Source of the DNA: Methylobacterium sp. 77
Lineage (GTDB): Bacteria > Pseudomonadota > Alphaproteobacteria > Rhizobiales > Beijerinckiaceae
Assembly (NCBI RefSeq): GCF_000372825.1
Contig: NZ_KB910516.1
Location: forward strand, 2,523,825 to 2,587,824
Direction of reading: 5' to 3'
DNA length: 64,000 nucleotides
This document shows positions 58,910-64,000 of this stretch, one piece after another (the first letter of the stretch is position 1; every line of letters begins with the position of its first letter). Both the position numbers and the translations under genes were made by a program. A model generated the notes under the pieces. The model ran no database searches. It saw nothing but the letters and a program-made list of their open reading frames with translations, and had not been told where the DNA came from.

Positions 58910-59460
58910 CGGAGCGTGCAATGCGGGTCATCGGCCTCGCCGGATGGAGCGGGGCGGGCAAGACGACGCTTCTCACCAAGCTCATCCCCACCCTGATCGC
59001 CCGCGGATTGACGGTCTCGACCGTCAAGCACGCGCATCACGCGTTCGACGTGGACCAGCCGGGAAAGGATTCGTACCGGCATCGCGAGGCGGGCGCATCC
59101 GAAGTGCTGATTTCGTCCGCCGCCCGCTGGGTAATGATGCACGAGGCACGTGACGGTGTCGAAGCGACGCTTTCCGACCTGCTGCGGCGCCTCAGCCCGT
59201 GCGACCTCGTCCTGGTCGAGGGGTTCAAGCGAGAAGGACATCTGAAGCTCGAGATCTATCGGAAGGCCAATGGGCGCCCACCATTGCATCCGGACGACAA
59301 AGGGATCGTCGCCCTCGCCAGCGACACAGCATTTCCCGATGCCGGCATCCCGGTGATCGATCTCGACGACGTCTCAGGAATTGCGACCCTCGTCGAATCC
59401 CTGGCGGAACCGATCGACGCCGTCCTGACGAGGTTCGAGGGCGATGGCTCAGCTGACTGA
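58906..59460 (+). CDS. mobB: Molybdopterin-guanine dinucleotide biosynthesis protein MobB
   Basis: A GTP-binding protein of 184 residues that assists MobA in attaching GMP to molybdopterin, needed for the bis-MGD cofactor of formate dehydrogenase. The Walker A loop is GWSGAGKTTLLTKL (about residues 9-22); SVKHAHHAFDVDQPGKDSYRHREAGA and VEGFKREGHLKLEIYR follow and are typical of MobB. It overlaps the upstream MoeA-fusion gene by four bases and the next moeA gene by 17. No mobA is visible in the window. Confidence 0.95.
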   Translation: MTERAMRVIGLAGWSGAGKTTLLTKLIPTLIARGLTVSTVKHAHHAFDVDQPGKDSYRHREAGASEVLISSAARWVMMHEARDGVEATLSDLLRRLSPCDLVLVEGFKREGHLKLEIYRKANGRPPLHPDDKGIVALASDTAFPDAGIPVIDLDDVSGIATLVESLAEPIDAVLTRFEGDGSAD

Positions 59461-60700
59461 CGATTGCTTCGCCTTCGGCGGACAATTGATGAGCGTGGAC
59501 GATGCGCTGGCGCTCATCGCGGAGCGGCTGCCCGTGCTCGCCGGGATCGAGCACGTACCGCTTCATGAGGCGGATGGGCGCATCGCGGCAGAAGACGTGA
59601 TCGCTGGCATCGACATCCCGCCCTTCGATAACTCGGCCGTGGATGGCTATGCCGTGCGTTATGCCGATCTCGCCTCGACCGGCGAAACACGGTTGTCGGT
59701 CGAGGGTCGGATCGCCGCTGGCGAATCCGGCCCGGAAATGCGGGAGGCGCCGGCGGCAGTGCGTATCTTCACCGGCGCGAGAATGCCGGGCGGCGCCGAC
59801 ACGGTGTTCATGCAGGAGGATGTCGCTCTCGACGGCACGGATGTGATCCTCCCATCGGGCCTCAAATGCGGCGCGAACCGCAGGCTCGCGGGCGAGGATG
59901 TCGCGCGCGGCAGCACGGTCATTGTCGCCGGGCGACGGCTCTCGCCAATGGATCTCGCCATTGCCGCCGCCATCGGTCGCTCGTCGCTGGCCGTCCGCCG
60001 ACGCTTGCGGGTCGCGGTGTTCTCCACCGGCAACGAGCTGGCCGAACCGGGCGCCTCTCTCGCACCGGGAGCGATCCACGATTCCAACCGGGTGATGCTC
60101 ATCGCCATCCTGAAGCGCATCGGCGCCGAGGTCAGCGATCTCGGCATCCTGCGCGACGACCGCACTCTCCTCGCCGCGCGCCTCGCGGAGGCGGCATCCG
60201 CGCATGATCTCATCCTCACGTCGGGCGGCGTCTCCACCGGCGAGGAAGACCATGTGAAGCCGGCGGTGGAGAGCGTCGGCAGCCTCGTATTCTGGCGTCT
60301 GGGTATCAAGCCCGGCCGGCCGGTGGCCATGGGCATCGTGCAGGGAACGCCGTTCGTGGGATTGCCGGGCAATCCCGTCGCCGTCTACGTGACCCTGCTC
60401 TTCGTGGTCCGTCCGCTGCTCGCGCGGCTCGGCGGAGAAAACTTCGCCGCGCCGCTCGGCATTCCGGTCCGCTCGTCCTTCGCCTACCGCAAGAAGGTTG
60501 GCCGCCGGGAATACGTGCGTATCAGCCTCCGACGCTCCGCCGATGGTGGGTTGGAAGCGGTGAAGTTTCCCCGCGACGGTGCCGGCGTGCTCACCTCGCT
60601 GACGGACAGCGATGGGCTCGCCGCTCTCGGCGACGACGTGACCCGCATCGAACCGGGAGACATGATGGAAGTCTATCTCCATGCCTTGCTTTACGGGTGA
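59444..60700 (+). CDS. moeA: Molybdopterin molybdenumtransferase MoeA (canonical)
   Basis: Inserts molybdate (or tungstate) into adenylated molybdopterin. The 418 residues contain IPPFDNSAVDGYAVRY, the VRIFTGARMPGGADTVFMQED loop, FSTGNELAEPGASLAPG, LILTSGGVSTGEEDHVKPAVE and FVGLPGNPVAVYVT. All are typical of active MoeA. It is the last gene of the MoeA-like, MoeA-PBP, mobB, moeA run, and overlaps mobB. Of the three MoeA-type proteins this is the closest to the classical enzyme. Confidence 0.95.
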   Translation: MAQLTDDCFAFGGQLMSVDDALALIAERLPVLAGIEHVPLHEADGRIAAEDVIAGIDIPPFDNSAVDGYAVRYADLASTGETRLSVEGRIAAGESGPEMREAPAAVRIFTGARMPGGADTVFMQEDVALDGTDVILPSGLKCGANRRLAGEDVARGSTVIVAGRRLSPMDLAIAAAIGRSSLAVRRRLRVAVFSTGNELAEPGASLAPGAIHDSNRVMLIAILKRIGAEVSDLGILRDDRTLLAARLAEAASAHDLILTSGGVSTGEEDHVKPAVESVGSLVFWRLGIKPGRPVAMGIVQGTPFVGLPGNPVAVYVTLLFVVRPLLARLGGENFAAPLGIPVRSSFAYRKKVGRREYVRISLRRSADGGLEAVKFPRDGAGVLTSLTDSDGLAALGDDVTRIEPGDMMEVYLHALLYG

Positions 60701-60752
60701 CGAATCCTCTCCCCGTCGCCCGAAGAGCGGAACCGAAGCTTGCATTGCATAA

Positions 60753-60776
60753 GCTCCGGCACGATGTGCCGGGAGC
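60753..60776 (+). terminator. Hairpin between moeA and the TerC-like gene
   Basis: GCTCCGGCAC can pair with GTGCCGGGAGC (one bulged G) around GAT. There is no T-run. It could end the cofactor operon or be a 5' leader structure of the TerC-like gene. The sequence has no resemblance to the conserved Mn-riboswitch core. Confidence 0.3.
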
Positions 60777-60861
60777 ATACCGATATCGCGGGCTCTCCGC
60801 CTCCGAAGGCGAGCCGGCTCCCTCTCATTTTCTCGCATCTCCGACCTGACCGAAAGCGCCG

Positions 60862-61563
60862 ATGGATTTCCTCGACTCGCACTTCCTCGTCTCGGTGCTG
60901 CAGATCGTCTGGATCGACCTGCTTCTCTCCGGCGACAATGCGGTCGTCATCGCGATGGCCTGCCGGTCCCTGCCGGCCGAACAGCGCCGCACCGGAATCC
61001 TGCTCGGGGCGGGTACGGCCGTGGGCCTGCGAATCCTGTTCGCCGTGGTCATCACTTACCTGCTGGCCGTGCCGTTCCTGCGGATCGGCGGCGGCCTGCT
61101 TCTACTCTGGATCGCGGTGAAGCTGGCTCTCGGCGAGGAAGAGGACGGCCACGCGATCGGAGACAGCAAGACACTGTGGAAGGCCGTTCGAACCATCGCC
61201 ATCGCCGACGCGGTGATGAGCCTCGACAACGTGGTCGCCATCGCGGCCGTCGCGAAGGGCGAGGTTTCCCTGTTCGTCTTCGGCCTGCTGTTGTCGATTC
61301 CCCTTATCGTGGCCGGCGCTTCTCTCATCACCACGCTGCTAAAGCGCTTCCCCATCGTGATCTGGGCGGGTGCCGCGCTACTCGGATGGATCGCCGGTGA
61401 GATGATCGTCACCGACCCCTATATCGCCGAGCATGTAGCCTCCGTGCCCCACGTGCATAATGCCGCCGCCGCCATCTGCGCGGTGCTGGTCGTTGCCGTG
61501 GCGTTTGTCTGGAAGCGGGCGACGGCATCACCAGCCTCGGTCGCCGATCACGGCCGGAGCTGA
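60862..61563 (+). CDS. TerC/YjbE-family integral membrane protein
   Basis: A 233-residue protein with seven likely transmembrane helices. It contains the TerC signature: IDLLLSGDNAVVIAMACRSLP (with the conserved Asn-Asp) and a second MSLDNVVAIAAVAKGE. Proteins of this family are linked to tellurium resistance and to metal (mainly Mn) export or loading of exported metalloproteins. It stands 160 bases after moeA. A role in metal supply to exported enzymes of the island is possible but not shown. Confidence 0.9.
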   Translation: MDFLDSHFLVSVLQIVWIDLLLSGDNAVVIAMACRSLPAEQRRTGILLGAGTAVGLRILFAVVITYLLAVPFLRIGGGLLLLWIAVKLALGEEEDGHAIGDSKTLWKAVRTIAIADAVMSLDNVVAIAAVAKGEVSLFVFGLLLSIPLIVAGASLITTLLKRFPIVIWAGAALLGWIAGEMIVTDPYIAEHVASVPHVHNAAAAICAVLVVAVAFVWKRATASPASVADHGRS

Positions 61564-61638
61564 GACCTCGAAGGTATCGAAACGAGGCCCCATTTCAGGA
61601 CCTCCTTCCGTCAATCGGAGAGTGGCCGGCTCAGGGGC

Positions 61639-62208
61639 TTACCGGGCTGCCTCGAGATATTTCAGGTCGAGGGCGGCCAGGGACATGAGCGGGGCTGGCA
61701 TCACCACGCCGTCGCGGCGGATCTGCCGTGCTACGCGCTGACACCCGGCAATGTCGTTGGCGCCGGCGACAGCGTCACCCTGCTCGACCGAGGCAGCGCT
61801 CGGTGCCTTCGGCGGAGGTGCGGCGGGCGTTGCAGGGGCCGCAGCTGCGGCCGGAGCCTGAGCCTGAGCCGAAGCTCCCGACGGTGCGGCGGCATTCTGG
61901 CTCGCCCCTTGGGGACCGGCCGCTCCGGGACCGGTGGATGCGGTGGGACCACTCAAGCCGGAATTCTTTTGCGTGTCGCTCGCCCCCGAAGGCTTCTGCG
62001 AATCTGCGCCGGGTGCCGTCACGGCCGTGCTCGCCTGGGCAGGCGTTGGGCTGGCGGATGTCGGCGGAGCCGGCGGGTGCAGGAAAGCGACGAGTTCCTT
62101 GCAGATATTGGCCGGCTTGCCGGATTCCGCCGAAGCGATCGCCGGCAGCAGCACCATCGTCGCCGTGGCGGCTCCGATTACGAGCCCTCTGATACCCAAA
62201 CCTGTCAT
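61639..62208 (-). CDS. Exported Ala/Pro/Ser-rich hypothetical protein
   Basis: A 189-residue protein with a signal peptide (MTGLGIRGLVIGAATATMVLLPAIASA, about 27 residues). The mature N-terminus has one cysteine (ANICKELVAFL), then a long low-complexity linker (residues 50-140) of Ala, Pro, Ser, Gly and Gln, and a C-terminal segment GANDIAGCQRVARQIRRDG with a second cysteine. ATG 62208 is chosen because it starts the signal peptide. The function is unknown. Confidence 0.7.
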   Translation of the reverse strand: MTGLGIRGLVIGAATATMVLLPAIASAESGKPANICKELVAFLHPPAPPTSASPTPAQASTAVTAPGADSQKPSGASDTQKNSGLSGPTASTGPGAAGPQGASQNAAAPSGASAQAQAPAAAAAPATPAAPPPKAPSAASVEQGDAVAGANDIAGCQRVARQIRRDGVVMPAPLMSLAALDLKYLEAAR

Positions 62209-62315
62209 GTGATGGCCCTCCCTAGGCCAAGCTCTTGCAGCCATTGCGGCGCGATTTCCGAGAGAAGGTGCGCCAAGGCCGAAGCCTGTCAAGGGTCGCG
62301 ATCCACTGCCAGCGC

Positions 62316-63158
62316 TCACTTCACTCCGGCATTCGGGAAGAAAAGCTGCTCTCCGCCGATCTTATAAGATGCGATGGCAGCCTGACCCGGGGCCGACACG
62401 AGCCAGTCGATGAAGGCCAGCCCTGCCTTCGCCTTCACGTGCGGATGCTTCTCGGGGTTCACCAGCATCACGCCGTACTGGTTGAACAGGCGCTTGTCGC
62501 CCTCCACCAGAATCTTGAGCTCTCCCCGGTTCTTGAACGACAGCCAGGTGCCACGGTCGCTCAGCACATAGGCGTTGGTGGCGGAAGCGGTGTTAAGGGC
62601 CGGCCCCATCCCCTGGCCGATCTCCTTGTACCAATCGCCCCGTACCGTGCCGAGGTCGAGGCCGGCCTCCTTCCAGTAGCGCAACTCGGCGCTGTGCGTG
62701 CCCGAGCGATCGCCGCGCGAGACGAAGGGAGCCTTGGCGGACGCGATCTTGGCCAGAGCCTCGACGACGCTGTTGCCGGCTGCACCGGCCGGATCGTCCT
62801 TCGGGCCGACCACGACGAAGTCGTTGTACATCACCGGGTAGCGCTTCGCGCTCCAGCCCTCACCGACGAACTTCTCCTCCGCGACGGTATCGTGGACCAG
62901 GACGACGTCGGCATCGCCGCGCCGCGCCGCGTCGAGGGCCTGCCCGGTACCGAGAGCCACCACCTTCACGCCGATGCCGCTGGCCTGCGTGAATTTCGGC
63001 AGCAGATCCTTGAACAGGCCTGACTGCTCCGTCGAGGTGGTGGATGCGACCGTGATGGTCTCACCCGGTTCGGCAAGGGCCGGCGCGGTCGAGAGGCCGA
63101 ATGATCCGACCACGACGAGGAGGCCGAGGCTCAGGAGCGAGCGGCGAAGGAGGTCCAT
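62316..63158 (-). CDS. tupA: Tungstate ABC transporter substrate-binding protein TupA
   Basis: A periplasmic binding protein of 280 residues with a signal peptide (first 29 residues, ending PALA). The mature part starts TITVASTTSTEQSGLFKDLLPKF and continues GVKVVALGTGQALDAARRGDADVVLVHD, then FVSRGDRSGTHSAELRYWKEAGL. These are TupA signatures: the conserved TTST, RGD and TH residues coordinate tungstate with higher affinity than molybdate. It overlaps the ATPase gene by 28 bases. It supports tungsten use by the formate dehydrogenase, since TupA discriminates strongly for tungstate. Confidence 0.92.
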   Translation of the reverse strand: MDLLRRSLLSLGLLVVVGSFGLSTAPALAEPGETITVASTTSTEQSGLFKDLLPKFTQASGIGVKVVALGTGQALDAARRGDADVVLVHDTVAEEKFVGEGWSAKRYPVMYNDFVVVGPKDDPAGAAGNSVVEALAKIASAKAPFVSRGDRSGTHSAELRYWKEAGLDLGTVRGDWYKEIGQGMGPALNTASATNAYVLSDRGTWLSFKNRGELKILVEGDKRLFNQYGVMLVNPEKHPHVKAKAGLAFIDWLVSAPGQAAIASYKIGGEQLFFPNAGVK

Positions 63159-63862
63159 GGCATTTCTCCGGCGAGATAGGCCCGCGCTTCCGGCGAGCGG
63201 GGCGATAAGAGGATGTGCCGTACGGCCCCATGTTCGATGGCGAGACCGCCGGCGAGGACCACGACATCTTCGGCAAGGCGCATGACCTGACCGAGATTGT
63301 GCGAGACGAGGATGACCTTCGTTCCGGCCCGCGCCATCGACACAACGAGGTCTTCGATGGCGTGAGCGGAGGCCGGATCGAGATTCGCGGTTGGCTCGTC
63401 GAGGAGGAGCAGATCCGGCTTTCTCGCCCAGGCTCGCGCCAGCGCGAGCCGCTGCTGTTCGCCGCCCGACAGACGGGTCGCCGGAGCGCCGGCCCTGTCG
63501 GCGAGACCGACATGGTGGAGGGCAGCGCGCACCCGGTCGCGCCGGTCGCTGGCATCGAGGCCGAGCGGTGCCAGGGCCAGCGACACATTGGCGGCGGTGC
63601 TAGCACGGACGAGCCCGGGACGTTGGAACACGAAGGCGGTGCTCGGACGAAGTCCGGACGATGCGCCTATGCGGATCGTCCCGCTCGTCGGCTCCAGCAA
63701 TCCGTCGATGAGACGCAGGAGCACGCTCTTTCCGGCGCCGTTCGCCCCGATGATCGCCGTGATGCCGGACGACGTCACCGTCATATCGACGCCTCTCAGG
63801 ATCGGGATGTCGCCGACCTGGTAGAACAGCCCTTCAATCGCGATGGCGAGCGCAGCGCTCAT
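63131..63862 (-). CDS. tupC: Tungstate ABC transporter ATP-binding protein TupC
   Basis: A 243-residue ATPase with Walker A GANGAGKSVLLRLIDGL (residues 40-56), signature LSGGEQQRLALARA, Walker B LLLLDEPTANLD and an H-loop in ILVSHNLGQVMRLAEDVV. The start overlaps the stop of the permease by four bases (ATGA) and the end overlaps tupA by 28 bases, so the three are translated together. The gene order permease-ATPase-binding protein differs from the common tupABC order. Confidence 0.92.
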   Translation of the reverse strand: MSAALAIAIEGLFYQVGDIPILRGVDMTVTSSGITAIIGANGAGKSVLLRLIDGLLEPTSGTIRIGASSGLRPSTAFVFQRPGLVRASTAANVSLALAPLGLDASDRRDRVRAALHHVGLADRAGAPATRLSGGEQQRLALARAWARKPDLLLLDEPTANLDPASAHAIEDLVVSMARAGTKVILVSHNLGQVMRLAEDVVVLAGGLAIEHGAVRHILLSPRSPEARAYLAGEMPWTSFAARS

Positions 63863-64000
63863 CCGTAGGCACGCATCGCGTAGGAACGCAGGAGCGAGGC
63901 GACGGCGCTGACGACGATGACGACAGCGATAAGGACGAGGCCGAGAGCCAGGGCGAGCGGAAGGTCGCCCTTCTGCGTCTCGAGCGAGATCGCCGTGGTC
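63859..64000 (-). CDS. tupB: Tungstate ABC transporter permease TupB, C-terminal part
   Basis: The frame reaches the window end, so only the last 46 residues are present: TTAISLETQKGDLPLALALG, then LVLIAVVIVVSAVASLL and a short RSYAMRAYG tail. The ISLETQKGDLPLALALG segment resembles the last cytoplasmic loop and helix of TupB permeases. Start and rest of the protein lie beyond position 64000. Confidence 0.85.
   Translation of the reverse strand, partial: TTAISLETQKGDLPLALALGLVLIAVVIVVSAVASLLRSYAMRAYG

Noticed and set aside
60701..60861. Mn riboswitch (yybP-ykoY type) before the TerC-like gene
   Set aside because: The conserved core sequence is absent; only a simple hairpin is seen.

Overview
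The window reads as a chromosome segment of a high-GC alphaproteobacterium of the order Hyphomicrobiales, most probably Methylobacterium or Methylorubrum. The signs are a single-chain 721-residue methylmalonyl-CoA mutase, a Cys-type membrane-bound formate dehydrogenase with a large accessory island, EgtB/EgtD ergothioneine genes, a phasin, ATP-type PEP carboxykinase and a LexA gene behind direct-repeat SOS boxes of the alphaproteobacterial type. All names come from reading motifs; no database search was run.

Layout. Positions 1-1775 hold the end of a type I secretion ABC ATPase and its HlyD-type adaptor. Positions 1776-4050 are AT-richer, carry three small unrecognised ORFs and an XRE regulator, and look like acquired DNA. 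Positions 4051-31091 are mostly core genes: lexA, comEC, gltX, gltA, rpsD, murI, egtB-egtD, clpS-clpA, a phasin, a SPOR-domain D,D-carboxypeptidase, a J-domain protein, an HtrA-like protease, a DUF817 membrane protein, mcmA, manC and a ComM/YifB ATPase. Positions 31237-39071 hold a PepSY protein, the SRP RNA gene with a readable promoter, dnaX-ybaB, pckA, recR with a strong terminator, and def-fmt-truA, followed by convergent dapE.

From about 40350 to the window end lies a roughly 24 kb molybdenum/tungsten formate dehydrogenase island. It contains a MoeB-like protein; the dehydrogenase gamma, beta and alpha subunits with a 67-residue membrane peptide and a 74-residue Tat-signal peptide; a TorD-like chaperone; four translationally coupled genes of unknown function (DUF3306, DUF3305 and two that resemble DUF6352 and DUF6505); an OprP-like porin; a biotin/lipoate-ligase-like protein that lacks the catalytic lysine; a large multi-cluster ferredoxin-like protein; a WD40-cytochrome c fusion; three MoeA-type genes, one fused to a periplasmic-binding-protein-like domain, together with mobB; and a TupBCA tungstate transporter that runs off the window end. 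These parts plausibly cover oxyanion import, pterin-cofactor assembly, enzyme folding and Tat export, and electron transfer.

The most interesting items are the unexplained accessory proteins of this island, the three-half-site LexA operator, and a phasin promoter with TGC-N3-GCA dyads placed so that a repressor could block it.
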